Origin: Fusobacterium sp.
GTDB taxonomy: Bacteria > Cyanobacteriota > Vampirovibrionia > Gastranaerophilales > Gastranaerophilaceae
Direction of reading: 5' to 3'
Assembly: GCA_023662905.1 (NCBI GenBank)
Contig: JAMPIJ010000013.1
Coordinates: forward strand, 1-33,478
DNA: 33,478 nucleotides
Part shown: positions 1 through 8,300 of the stretch, piece by piece
Layout: every line of letters starts with the position of its first letter
How positions within the stretch are numbered: the stretch's first letter is position 1
Position numbers and translations under genes: made by a program
Notes under the pieces: model-generated
Seen by the model: the letters and a program-made list of their open reading frames with translations, nothing else
Told to the model about the DNA's origin: nothing
The model's database searches: none

Positions 1-64
1 ATAGTGAAGCCGGTTGAGGAACTCCCCCCCCCCCTGCATAACTTAATACTTTTTTCTTGTTCAT
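1..64 (-). CDS. 5' end of an unidentified gene carrying an 11-G tract (partial)
   Basis: An ATG at 64 is preceded by a strong ribosome binding site (AGGAAGGA, about 7 nt away). The reading frame stays open to the window edge. The visible protein starts MNKKKVLSYAGGGG and continues VPQPAS. The glycines are encoded by a run of 11 G on this strand (C at 24-34), starting at codon 11. It lies 42 bp downstream of uvrC on the same strand, so it is probably cotranscribed. Too little is visible to name a family. All three frames remain open after the tract within the window, so the true frame cannot be checked here. The tract could be a phase-variation site or an assembly length error. Confidence 0.6.
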   Translation of the reverse strand, partial: MNKKKVLSYAGGGGVPQPASL

Positions 65-106
65 AAGTTCATCCTTCCTTTCTATATTGGTATTATGTAA
101 CATGTT

Positions 107-1771
107 TTACGAGTTGTCAATCATTGTTTTCGAACGTAAATTTCTATGGTACGTAATCGCAAAGCGGTGCGCTTCGTCACGGATTCTCTGGAACAAAAAC
201 AATGCGCCTGAATTTCTCGGCAACATAATCGAATCAGAACGCCCCGGCAAGAAAACTTCTTCTTCACGTTTCGCCAAACTCACAAAATCAATCCCCGTAA
301 CACCCATTTCTTCGACAATTTGCATTACACTAGACAACTGGCCTTTGCCGCCGTCTATGATTATCAAATCAGGTTTAGCCCATTTTTTCTCGTCGCCAAG
401 ATGCGAAAGCCGGCGCTCCAAAACCTCTTTCATTGATAAAAAGTCGTCAGGTTTACCCTCGGTCGAACGAACCTTAAACCGCTTATATTCGCTTTTTTTC
501 ATCAGGCCGTTAATACACGTCACCATTGAAGCAACAGTATTTGTACCCTGAATGTGCGAAATATCATAGCATTCAATCCTATGCGGGAAGTTTTTCAACT
601 CCAATTTTTCGGCCAAATATGAACCAACTTCGTTAAAATCGTCCTGAATTTGTGTCATTTTTTTGATTAAAGCGTTTTTCAGCAGGATATCAGCGTTTTT
701 ATCCGCAAGACGCTGAAGTTCCGCGCCCTGCTTTGATTTTCCGTAGCTGATTTGAATTTTCTTTTTTGATAAAATTTCGAGCCATTCTTCGTATAAAGCT
801 TTTTCACCAATAGCTTCAAGTTCACGCGAAACGATTCTATCCGGAAACTCAAGCGCAAGGTTTGAATAATAATCCCTGAAAAAAGTTTTGAAAAACTCTT
901 CGCGGTCACGTTCCTCTACCTCAAACGTGAAATCTTTTTTATCAATAAGTCTTCCCTCGCGAATCATTAAAATTGAAATCGCGAAAATTCCATCCTCTTG
1001 TAAAAGCGAAATCACATCCTCGTTGAGTTTCGTGTTCTCGTAAACAACTTTTTGTCTTTCAAGAGTCTTTTGCAGGTCAAAATAGCTATCGCGAAGCCGG
1101 CCGGCTTTTTCAAACTGTTCGGTACGCGCGTATTCCTGCATTTGTTCTTTAAGTTTTTCAATCAACTCACTCTGCTTACCCGAAAGAAACAATTCGGCCT
1201 GTTTCACGACTTCTTGATACTCTTCTTTTGTAACTTTCCCCTGACACGGCGCCATACATTTACCGATATGGTAATAAAGACACGGCCGCGACTTGAATTT
1301 TGGCTGTTTGCATTTTTTAAGCGGGAAAATTTTCTTCAAGAAATCAAGCGTCGAATACATCGCCCGAACATCAGTATAAGGCCCGTAATATCTTCCTTTC
1401 AACGGGTTCATATTCTTCTTGCGCTCAATCAAAATCCGCGGGTAATCCTCGTTCGTAATAAGGAAATACGGATACTTCTTATCGTCTTTCAATAGCACAT
1501 TATAGCGCGGTTTGTGTTTTTTGATAAGGTTATTTTCTAAGATTAACGCCTCAACCTCGGTGTTTGTAATAATATACTCAAGCTTTTCAATCTTAGGCAC
1601 AAGCGCAATAAGTTTTGGCGAATCTGGCGTTTTATTAAAATAACTTTTTACGCGGCGTTTCAAATTCTTAGCCTTGCCGACATAAATAATCTCGCCGTTG
1701 CAATCATAATAAAGATAGCACCCAGGCAAATCAGGTAAAAGTTTTAAGGTTTGCGCCAACTCGTCGTTCAT
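107..1771 (-). CDS. uvrC: UvrABC excinuclease subunit C, lacking the C-terminal HhH domain
   Basis: This is the nuclease subunit of nucleotide excision repair, which cuts on both sides of a lesion marked by UvrB. The N-terminus has a GIY-YIG nuclease domain (LPDLPGCYLYY, then IIYVGKAKNLKRRV). The middle has a UVR-type UvrB-binding helix pair (around EQFEKAGRLRD). The C-terminal half is the RNase H-like nuclease, with ECYDISHIQG, IIIDGGKGQLSS and RIRDEAHRFA carrying the expected Asp/Asp/His residues. The protein stops about 17 residues after RDEAHRFA, where relatives continue into a tandem helix-hairpin-helix of roughly 50 residues; that part is absent. I chose ATG 1771 rather than the upstream in-frame ATG 1798, because a promoter lies between them and the GIY-YIG domain starts just after 1771. 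The length is 554 residues. Confidence 0.95.
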   Translation of the reverse strand: MNDELAQTLKLLPDLPGCYLYYDCNGEIIYVGKAKNLKRRVKSYFNKTPDSPKLIALVPKIEKLEYIITNTEVEALILENNLIKKHKPRYNVLLKDDKKYPYFLITNEDYPRILIERKKNMNPLKGRYYGPYTDVRAMYSTLDFLKKIFPLKKCKQPKFKSRPCLYYHIGKCMAPCQGKVTKEEYQEVVKQAELFLSGKQSELIEKLKEQMQEYARTEQFEKAGRLRDSYFDLQKTLERQKVVYENTKLNEDVISLLQEDGIFAISILMIREGRLIDKKDFTFEVEERDREEFFKTFFRDYYSNLALEFPDRIVSRELEAIGEKALYEEWLEILSKKKIQISYGKSKQGAELQRLADKNADILLKNALIKKMTQIQDDFNEVGSYLAEKLELKNFPHRIECYDISHIQGTNTVASMVTCINGLMKKSEYKRFKVRSTEGKPDDFLSMKEVLERRLSHLGDEKKWAKPDLIIIDGGKGQLSSVMQIVEEMGVTGIDFVSLAKREEEVFLPGRSDSIMLPRNSGALFLFQRIRDEAHRFAITYHRNLRSKTMIDNS

Positions 1772-1777
1772 ATTCAA

Positions 1778-1805
1778 ATTATAGCACATTGTTAACAATT
1801 GTAAA
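1778..1805 (-). promoter_or_regulatory. uvrC promoter, probably leaderless
   Basis: On the minus strand there is TTTACA (1805-1800), a 16-nt spacer and TATAAT (1783-1778), with a TGC just upstream of the -10. The -10 ends 6 nt before the chosen ATG at 1771, so transcription should begin at or next to the start codon. No Shine-Dalgarno sequence fits in that space. Confidence 0.6.
1789..1804. repeat. 16-bp motif shared with the rpsP upstream region (copy 1)
   Basis: The 16-mer TTGTTAACAATTGTAA occurs here and, identically, at 11542-11557. It contains the perfect palindrome TTGTTAACAA. Here it covers the spacer and most of the -35 of the uvrC promoter, a position suited to an operator. The sequence is AT-rich, so chance is possible. 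Confidence 0.35.
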
Positions 1806-1824
1806 GAAATAATCCCTTGCTGAA

Positions 1825-1852
1825 TTCACACCTTTCAAAAATACTTTATATA
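1825..1852 (+). promoter_or_regulatory. Promoter of the 128-aa gene
   Basis: TTCACA (1825-1830), a 16-nt spacer, then TATATA (1847-1852). It lies about 35 nt upstream of the ATG at 1887 and diverges from the uvrC promoter. The -10 match is moderate. Confidence 0.4.
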
Positions 1853-1886
1853 GATACAGAGAGTTTAAAACGAGAGGGCATAGATT

Positions 1887-2273
1887 ATGGCTATTGCAAA
1901 TTTACAAGAAATGTTATTAAGTTACACAAAACAGCAAACCGCCATTAACGAAAAATTATCAGGCGTTATGAGCAACACAGCTTTTGCAACACGTTCTTAC
2001 GCGGATAAGCAAAAACAATATAACGAAAAAGTTCAAAATTATTACTACGAATACTACGAAAGTGATAAAGATACATATTATGACCTTATCGAACTTGTCG
2101 AAAACGAACACGAACTTGACCTTGCAAGACTAGAATCTTGGGAAGCAAGCTTAGAAGCAGAGAAAAACGAACTTGAAACACAGTTAAACGAAATTACAAC
2201 ATACAAAGACAACTGGACAAAACTTCTATCAAACAACATCAAAAAAGACTTCACATACGGCTCAGTATCATAA
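1887..2273 (+). CDS. Small coiled-coil protein of unknown function
   Basis: A 128-residue soluble protein without signal peptide or membrane segment. It is charged and mostly helical. Residues about 20-65 are rich in Lys, Gln and Tyr, with a YYYEYYESDKDTYYD stretch. Residues about 65-110 form a probable coiled coil (ELVENEHELDLARLES, then AEKNELETQLNEI). The ribosome binding site is GAGAGGG, 8-9 nt before the ATG. The gene stands alone, with its own promoter and a strong terminator right after the stop. I do not recognise the family. The N-terminal LQEMLLSYTKQQ pattern and helical character recall secretion accessory or small structural proteins, but this is only an impression. Confidence 0.8.
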   Translation: MAIANLQEMLLSYTKQQTAINEKLSGVMSNTAFATRSYADKQKQYNEKVQNYYYEYYESDKDTYYDLIELVENEHELDLARLESWEASLEAEKNELETQLNEITTYKDNWTKLLSNNIKKDFTYGSVS

Positions 2274-2280
2274 TAATAAA

Positions 2281-2307
2281 AAAGGGCGGGTTTAAGACCC
2301 GCCCTTT
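2281..2307. terminator. Bidirectional terminator
   Basis: The stem GGGCGGGT (2284-2291)/ACCCGCCC (2297-2304) is extended by three A-T pairs, with loop TTAAG. There is a T run on the plus side and an A run upstream that gives a T run on the minus strand. It serves both convergent genes. Confidence 0.85.
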
Positions 2308-2320
2308 TACGATATTTTGG

Positions 2321-2854
2321 TTAGTTCATCGGAATTACAAGCTGTTGTCCGATTGAAAGTTTGTTTGGATTACTCATATTGTTAGCCTGCAAGAGGTTAG
2401 CTTCCATAGTTTTAGAATATCTTCCGTGGAAACGGATTAAAATTTGTTCGATTGTGTCACCATTTTGTACCACATAAGTTGTAGGTGCTTGGGCCTCTTC
2501 AACCTGAGCTGCACCGATACCAAACGCGTGGCCTGTACTTGCCAATTCTGAAGTCTTAACATTATGAGCAAAAATTGCAGTCATAGTAAGCGCTGCAACA
2601 AGTAAAATGCCTGCAACAACACCGGTCATTGCGTATAGTTTAGGCGCGTTTTCGCCTGCTGAAAGCTCCTGAATTTTAAAATTTTTCCACAACAAATCGA
2701 GGTCTTCTTTTTTCTTATGATGAATTTCATCGGGTCTAATATAAACGTGCGGCCCAAATTCTGCTGATTCTTCGCTTTTATATTTTCTCAAAGCTTCCAA
2801 AACCGCCATTTTTTCTTTAGATAAGTTAGATCTTCTAATTGTTACACTTTTCAT
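2321..2854 (-). CDS. Single-pass membrane protein with C-terminal LysM domain
   Basis: A 177-residue protein. Residues 1-70 are charged and probably cytoplasmic. A membrane segment follows at about 74-97 (LYAMTGVVAGILLVAALTM). A linker rich in Ala and Glu leads to one LysM domain at about 126-177 (YVVQNGDTIEQILIRFHG, ending LSIGQQLVIPMN). LysM binds N-acetylglucosamine in peptidoglycan, so the protein probably tethers the membrane to the wall or to the division or growth machinery. There is no catalytic domain. The topology (long cytoplasmic head, periplasmic LysM) differs from secreted LysM hydrolases. Its partner is unknown. It shares a terminator with the convergent gene upstream. Confidence 0.85.
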   Translation of the reverse strand: MKSVTIRRSNLSKEKMAVLEALRKYKSEESAEFGPHVYIRPDEIHHKKKEDLDLLWKNFKIQELSAGENAPKLYAMTGVVAGILLVAALTMTAIFAHNVKTSELASTGHAFGIGAAQVEEAQAPTTYVVQNGDTIEQILIRFHGRYSKTMEANLLQANNMSNPNKLSIGQQLVIPMN

Positions 2855-2885
2855 TCACTAATCCCCAAATTTTTATCTTACCTGA

Positions 2886-2914
2886 ATTTTAACATGGGCT
2901 AGAGAGCTTTACAA
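2886..2914 (-). promoter_or_regulatory. Promoter of the LysM gene
   Basis: On the minus strand: TTGTAA (2914-2909), a 17-nt spacer, TAAAAT (2891-2886). The predicted start gives a leader of about 25 nt before the ATG at 2854. Confidence 0.55.
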
Positions 2915-3160
2915 GTTTTTCATTAAGAAAGGTAAACCACCTACCCCACCCACGCCAACAAAAAAGACCAAAAGAAGAGCCGCTTTCACGGCTAAATCAT
3001 ATTTGGTAAAAGGTTAGTGTGTAGGAGAAAATAAAGAAAAAGAAAATGGTTTATATTATATTAATACCCATAACAGTTATATAAATAACATATACGCAGG
3101 ATATCTTTACAAAACTTTATCATGTTAAAGCTACAAACGTAATAGTCCGATAGAAAAAGT
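2915..3160. other. Intergenic stretch without recognisable gene
   Basis: This AT-rich spacer lies between divergent genes. It holds a short hairpin (AGCCG/CGGCT near 2977-2992) and a very AT-rich part near 3045-3065. I see no convincing ORF or RNA gene. No ribosome binding site is obvious for the following gene. Confidence 0.4.
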
Positions 3161-3535
3161 ATGAATATTTCAGGGATAAGTAGTACAGGAATGATTTCGG
3201 GCGGCGGTTCTGCCGACGAAGAATATAAGCGGATCATCGCCAAACTTATGGAGTACGGCATTATGCCGAGCGGAAACAAGTCGGCGGATAAGGCTAAGCT
3301 ACGCGAAATCGAGATGCAGAAACTTAAAACTGAACTTGGTACAAAAGGCACCGGAAACACTAATCCCGCGAAATATGTGACAATTTCTGCATCTGAAATC
3401 CAACAACTTAAAGAGAAACTTCAGAGCAAAAAGCGCGATGAGGATTCACCGGAAATACAAGAAAAGCGCAACGCGGCTGAAAACCGTACCGGTGCAGAGC
3501 AGCAAGCACGACTCAACCGCTATTTCTTAACATAA
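3161..3535 (+). CDS. Small hydrophilic protein of unknown function
   Basis: 124 residues, beginning MNISGISSTGMISGGG, a Gly/Ser-rich head. A highly charged helical region rich in Lys, Glu and Gln follows (around residues 45-115, for example IQQLKEKLQSKKRDEDS). There is no signal peptide or membrane segment. There is no clear Shine-Dalgarno sequence; GATAGAAAAAGT precedes the ATG. Codon use looks normal for the window. Proteins opening with short Ser/Gly/Ile-rich segments like this recur in gut Melainabacteria as I recall them, but I cannot name a family. It is followed by the murA promoter, so it is a separate unit. Confidence 0.65.
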   Translation: MNISGISSTGMISGGGSADEEYKRIIAKLMEYGIMPSGNKSADKAKLREIEMQKLKTELGTKGTGNTNPAKYVTISASEIQQLKEKLQSKKRDEDSPEIQEKRNAAENRTGAEQQARLNRYFLT

Positions 3536-3560
3536 ATTAAACATATTGCATTATATCCTC

Positions 3561-3587
3561 TTGATTGTATTATTATATGTGTATAAT
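3561..3587 (+). promoter_or_regulatory. Promoter of the murA operon
   Basis: TTGATT (3561-3566), a 15-nt spacer, and a perfect TATAAT (3582-3587). The predicted transcription start, about 7 nt on, falls at 3594, exactly where the conserved element begins. The spacer is short; an offset -35 is possible. Confidence 0.6.
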
Positions 3588-3593
3588 AGGTAA

Positions 3594-3656
3594 TAGACAG
3601 CGAAGCCGTACACGGCCCACGGCTCAGTGGGGCGGAAACGGCGAAGAACTGCTTTT
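3594..3656 (+). ncRNA. Structured leader element before murA (copy 1 of a repeated element)
   Basis: This GC-rich segment in AT-rich surroundings starts TAGACAGCGA and ends GAAGAACTGCTTTT. Between these lie hairpin 1, GCCG-TACA-CGGC (3605-3616), and hairpin 2, CCAC/GTGG (3617-3620 with 3627-3630). A second copy with the same ends, nearly the same length and compensatory changes in both hairpins lies at 26999-27060. It is the 5' end of the predicted murA mRNA. The ribosome binding site GGAGG follows at once. A cis-acting RNA (riboswitch-like or protein-binding leader) fits best. I recognise no known riboswitch class. Confidence 0.5.
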
Positions 3657-3667
3657 CGGAGGCTGAA

Positions 3668-4987
3668 TTGAGCGAGAAGTTTTGTATAAAAGGCGGTAAT
3701 CCATTAAAAGGCGAAGTCAAAATAGGCGGCGCAAAAAACTCTGTTTTGAAACTTATGGCAGCGGCAATTCTGGTTCCGGGGCCGGTAAAGATTTATAATG
3801 TTCCTGAATTGACGGACGTTTGCATCATGCTTGAAGTTATCCGTCAAATGGGGATTAAGACTGAATATAACAAAGAAGAAAAATCTGTTGTAATTGATGC
3901 GACAGAAATCAGCGATATTACGGCAAAATATGAATTTGTAAGCAAAATGCGTGCGTCATTTATCGTTCTGGGTGCGCTTGTTTCACGCTGTAAAGAAGCG
4001 GTTGTTGCGCTTCCGGGGGGATGTGCAATCGGCGAAAGACGTGTTGATTTTCACATTAAAGGTTTGGAAGCACTCGGCGCTAAGATGAAAATCGAAAACG
4101 GTTATGTGCATGCAAAAGCGACAAAACTCGTCGGAAACGATGTTTACCTTGATATTCCGTCAGTTGGCGCGACAGAAAACATTATGCTTGCGGCGGTATT
4201 GGCAGAGGGTTCAACACATATTCAAAACGCTGCGCAAGAACCTGAAATCGTCGACCTTGCGAACTTCTTGAACTCAATAGGTGCAGACGTCGTTGGGGCT
4301 GGAACATCTGAAATTACAATCAATGGTGTTAAATTAGAACAGCTTCACCCTGTAGAATACACAACGATTCCGGACAGAATCGAGGCTGGAACATTTATGA
4401 GTATGATTGTCGGAACCCGTGGTAAAGCGATTATTCGTGACGTTTTCCCTGCACATCTGGCGTTTTTCACAAACAAACTTATAAAAATGGGCGCAAACAT
4501 TAAGCTTGTTGACCCGACTTCAATCGAAGTAAGCTGCAAAAACAGACTTAACTCTATCAATTTTGTAACGCTTCCATACCCTGGATTCCCAACAGACTTG
4601 CAGTCAATGGCGATGGCGCTTCTTGTGAATGCTAACGGCGTGGGTATCATTACCGAAAGCCTTTACGAAAACCGCTTTATGCAGGTTCCGGAACTTCGTA
4701 GAATGGGCGCTGATATTCATCAGGACAGAAACCACGCGATTATTAAAGGTGTTAAAAAGCTTTCAGGCGCAACACTTGTTGCAAGCGACCTGCGTGCCGG
4801 TGCGTCACTCGTTGTTGCGGCGTTGATGGCCGAGGGAAATTCCGAAGTCAAAAACCTATATCATATAGATAGAGGATATGAAAATTTCGAAAATAAGATA
4901 CAATTGTTAGGTGGAAAGATAGAGAGAATTCAGGAAATATCTCCTGCCATTCTAACGGAGGACGCACGTAATGAATCCTACTTATAA
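3668..4987 (+). CDS. murA: UDP-N-acetylglucosamine 1-carboxyvinyltransferase
   Basis: It transfers enolpyruvate from PEP to UDP-GlcNAc, the first committed step of peptidoglycan synthesis, in the cytoplasm. The 439 residues match the usual family length. The UDP-GlcNAc-contacting Lys23-Asn24 sits in GGAKNSVLK. The loop Cys119 (PGGCAIGERRVDFH) is present, which is the residue alkylated by fosfomycin. Asp310 lies in PYPGFPTDLQ, and the C-terminal Arg376 lies in DLRAGASLV. The start is TTG at 3668, with GGAGG about 5 nt upstream; no ATG is available near the conserved N-terminus. Its 3' end overlaps the next gene by 17 bp. The structured leader just upstream suggests regulated expression of the operon. 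Confidence 0.96.
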   Translation: MSEKFCIKGGNPLKGEVKIGGAKNSVLKLMAAAILVPGPVKIYNVPELTDVCIMLEVIRQMGIKTEYNKEEKSVVIDATEISDITAKYEFVSKMRASFIVLGALVSRCKEAVVALPGGCAIGERRVDFHIKGLEALGAKMKIENGYVHAKATKLVGNDVYLDIPSVGATENIMLAAVLAEGSTHIQNAAQEPEIVDLANFLNSIGADVVGAGTSEITINGVKLEQLHPVEYTTIPDRIEAGTFMSMIVGTRGKAIIRDVFPAHLAFFTNKLIKMGANIKLVDPTSIEVSCKNRLNSINFVTLPYPGFPTDLQSMAMALLVNANGVGIITESLYENRFMQVPELRRMGADIHQDRNHAIIKGVKKLSGATLVASDLRAGASLVVAALMAEGNSEVKNLYHIDRGYENFENKIQLLGGKIERIQEISPAILTEDARNESYL

Positions 4988-5303
4988 ACGTTGGTATGAT
5001 CATGACCCGTTGTTATTAGAAGTAGTAGAGCTGTTGAGAAATTATCAGACAGAATTGAGAGCGCAGGCGGAAATCTTTTTGCAAAAAATTGAAGAAAAAG
5101 TTTCAAAAGAAACAATCGACAAGTTTTATGCAATGGTTAAACCCGTAAATGCTAATAATCGCTGGTATGACAAAGACCCTGTGATTTCTAAAACAATCGA
5201 AATTCTCCGTATTGTTCCGCCTGAAGCACAGAGAGTTTGCGCCCAAAACTTTATTAAAGCACTTAAAGAAATTGGTATCGAATACGAAAGCCCTAATTCG
5301 TAA
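4971..5303 (+). CDS. Small protein with two RWYDxDP repeats, between murA and mfd
   Basis: A 110-residue cytoplasmic protein made of two similar halves. The first has KRWYDHDPLLLEVVELLR followed by a helix with FLQKIEE. The second has NRWYDKDPVISKTIEILR followed by a helix with FIKALKEIG. Both contain R-W-Y-D-x-D-P, about eight residues, then E-(I/L)-L-R. This looks like an internal duplication. Its start overlaps murA by 17 bp with GGAGGA as ribosome binding site, and mfd follows 8 bp after its stop, so it is translationally coupled to both. The family is unknown to me. The conserved aromatic/acidic motif suggests a binding surface, not an enzyme site. Confidence 0.85.
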   Translation: MNPTYKRWYDHDPLLLEVVELLRNYQTELRAQAEIFLQKIEEKVSKETIDKFYAMVKPVNANNRWYDKDPVISKTIEILRIVPPEAQRVCAQNFIKALKEIGIEYESPNS

Positions 5304-5311
5304 ATATAAAA

Positions 5312-8300
5312 ATGCTTAATCTGACAAAAGGTGGTAATAATCCGGTTTATATGAACTTTGCGCGAAATTTGTCGTGCAATTTGTCATTCTATATTTCCGG
5401 ATTAACTTCGTTTGCAAGGCTGGTTCTGCTTGATAGAATCAAACGCCTTACAAAAAGGAAGATTCTTTTTATTACTGCATCTGAACAGAGCGCGCTGAAA
5501 TATCAAAACGACCTTGCAAAAGCTTTTGATATTGACGCTAAAATTCTGCCGTATCAGAGCATTTCGATGTACGAGGAGATTTCGTCGAATAAATACGATT
5601 ATGCGGAACAAATTTCAGTTTTACAAGAGAAACCTGAAGTCGTAATCGCACCGGTTAAAGTGTTTCTTGAGAAGTTCCCGACACCGGAATTTTTTGCAAA
5701 TAACAAAATTGTCATTAAAAAGGGCGACAGCCTTGATTTAGGTGAACTTGCGGCCGATTTTGTACGTCTTGGCTACAAACGCTCAACGATGGTCAGCGAT
5801 ATTGGAGAATTTAGTATTCGCGGGGATATTATTGATATTTATTCGCTCGACAAACACGCGCTGCGTATAGAGTTATGGGGCGATGAAGTCGTTGACCTGC
5901 GCTACTTCAATAACGAAACTCAAAAAAGTATCGAAAAAATCGAGAGCGCCGAAATTCTTCCGATGTACAAATTCATCCACGAAACAGAAGACGACGAAAG
6001 ATACTTCGAGGGAATAGAGGTTTATCAGAGCCTTTATAACAAGGATTTCGTAAGCGTTCTGGATTATCTCAAGGATTACACGCTTGTCTTTGACGAAAGT
6101 GAAGAAGTTTATGCAAAATACGAATATTTCGAAGCAAATTTTGTAAAAGCGATTCAGGAAGAGGCCGAATTTAGGGAACCGCTAGACGGATTTAACCATT
6201 TTACAAGCGAAGAGTTCCGAAACAAAACAATGATGTTTGTCAAAATCGCGATGGATAACTTCCTCAACGCCGAGTTTGACGAACTTGTAGAATTTAATTC
6301 TGCGGTTATCGCGAACTTTGAAGCCAATATCGAAAAAATCGCAGAATACATCAAATCAAAAAAAGACTGGCAAATAGTTGTCGCGACGGATTACCCCGAA
6401 CGCGTCAAGGAATTAATGACGGAACAAGGGATTTTTAACCTAGAGTACATCCCAGCAATTGCAAGTTTCGGCACGGAAATCGAGGAGTTTAAGTTTGTAA
6501 TCCTCACCGATCGCGAACTTTTCAACAAGCGGAACAAGGAAATCACAACCACAAAACGCAGTTATTACAAGGAAAAACCGGAATTTATCGAAAGTATTAA
6601 CGATATCAAAGAGGGCGAATACGTTGTGCATTCTGTCCACGGTATCGGGATTTATAAAGGCCTCACACACGAAAGCTTTGACGGCCAGTTGAAAGACTAT
6701 TTAACAATTGAATATGCCGGCACTGATAAACTTTATATTCCGGCCGAACAAATTAACCAACTCTGCCGTTACCGCGGTTCGGGTTCGATTAAGCCAAAAC
6801 TTTCGCGAATGGGCGGCAAGGATTGGGAAACAGTCAAAACAAAGGTCAAAAAAGAAGTCGAAACCGTTGCGTACGATTTACTTAAACTCTACGCGAAGCG
6901 AAAAATGCAGCGCGGAATTCAGTTTCAACCAGACAACAACTGGCAGGTTGAGATGGAAGAAGCGTTTGAATATACAGAAACTCCAGATCAAATGCGCGCG
7001 ATTAACGAAGTTAAGGCTGATATGGAGAGCGAAAACCCTATGGATAGGCTTATCTGCGGTGACGTCGGGTTCGGGAAAACAGAAGTTGCAATGCGTGCGA
7101 TTTTCAAGGCTGTAACTTCCGGCAAGCAGGCTGCAGTAATCGTTCCGACAACGATTCTTTCGCTCCAGCATTATCAAACGATTTCCGAACGCTTCAAACC
7201 GTTTGGCGTCAATGTGGAATTTCTTTCCCGCTTCAAATCCGCAAAAGAGCAAAAAGAAGTTCTCAAAAAAATGGCAACCGGCGAGTGCGATGTTGTTGTC
7301 GGAACCCACAGACTTTTGCAGGACAGCATAATTTTCAAAGACCTCGGGCTTCTCGTAATTGACGAGGAACACCGTTTTGGCGTCCGTCACAAGGAAAAAC
7401 TAAAAAGTTTCCGCGAAAACATCGACATAATCAGCATGTCAGCAACCCCGATTCCGCGCACGCTCTATATGTCGCTTTCGGGAATAAAAGATATGTCAGT
7501 AATCAACACGCCGCCGAAAAACCGACTTCCTATTAAAACCTACGTTGGCAACTGGAACGAAAATATTGTCAAAAACGCTATCACCCACGAACTTGACCGT
7601 GAGGGACAGGTTTTCTACCTCTACAATCGCGTAGAAACAATTGAAGAGATGAAAATGCAGTTACAAATGCTCGTTCCGAACGCCAGAATTGCAATCGGCC
7701 ATGGTCAGATGAACGAGGGAGTGCTTGAACAGGTAATCGTTGATTTTGCAAACCACGAATATGACATTCTTCTTGCAACAACAATCATCGAAAACGGCAT
7801 AGATATTCCAAACGCCAACACAATGATTATCCACGACGCCGACCGTTTCGGTCTTGCGCAGTTATACCAGTTGCGCGGACGCGTAGGTCGTTCACAAAAG
7901 CAAGCTTACTGCTACTGCCTTTACAAAAAAACAAAAGAAATCACCAAAGAAGCAACCGAACGCCTTAAAGCAATCAAAGAATTTACGACTCTTGGCAGCG
8001 GCTACCAGATTGCAATGCGTGACGTCGAAATCCGCGGCGTCGGTAACATCTTAGGCACAAAACAACACGGCCACATGATTAACGTCGGGTTCGACACCTA
8101 CTGCGAACTCCTTGAAGAAACTGTTCAAGAACTTCAGGGCAATATCCGCGAACAAGAGGTTCAAACAATCGTCGACATCAACGTAACAGCGTTCATCCCT
8201 GACGAATGGGTCGGCTCTAAAGAACAAAAAATGATTGAATATAAACGTTTGGCCGATGTCAAAAACGAAACCGAACTGGATTATATAGTCAGCGAATGGC

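Noticed and set aside
3594-3656. Known riboswitch classes (TPP, FMN, cobalamin, c-di-GMP, ZTP, THF, glutamine) for the murA leader
   Set aside because: I compared the remembered consensus motifs of these classes and none fits. A covariance-model search was not possible.
6878-7390. A 170-codon minus-strand frame inside mfd
   Set aside because: It is antisense to the mfd helicase core, with no start signal.
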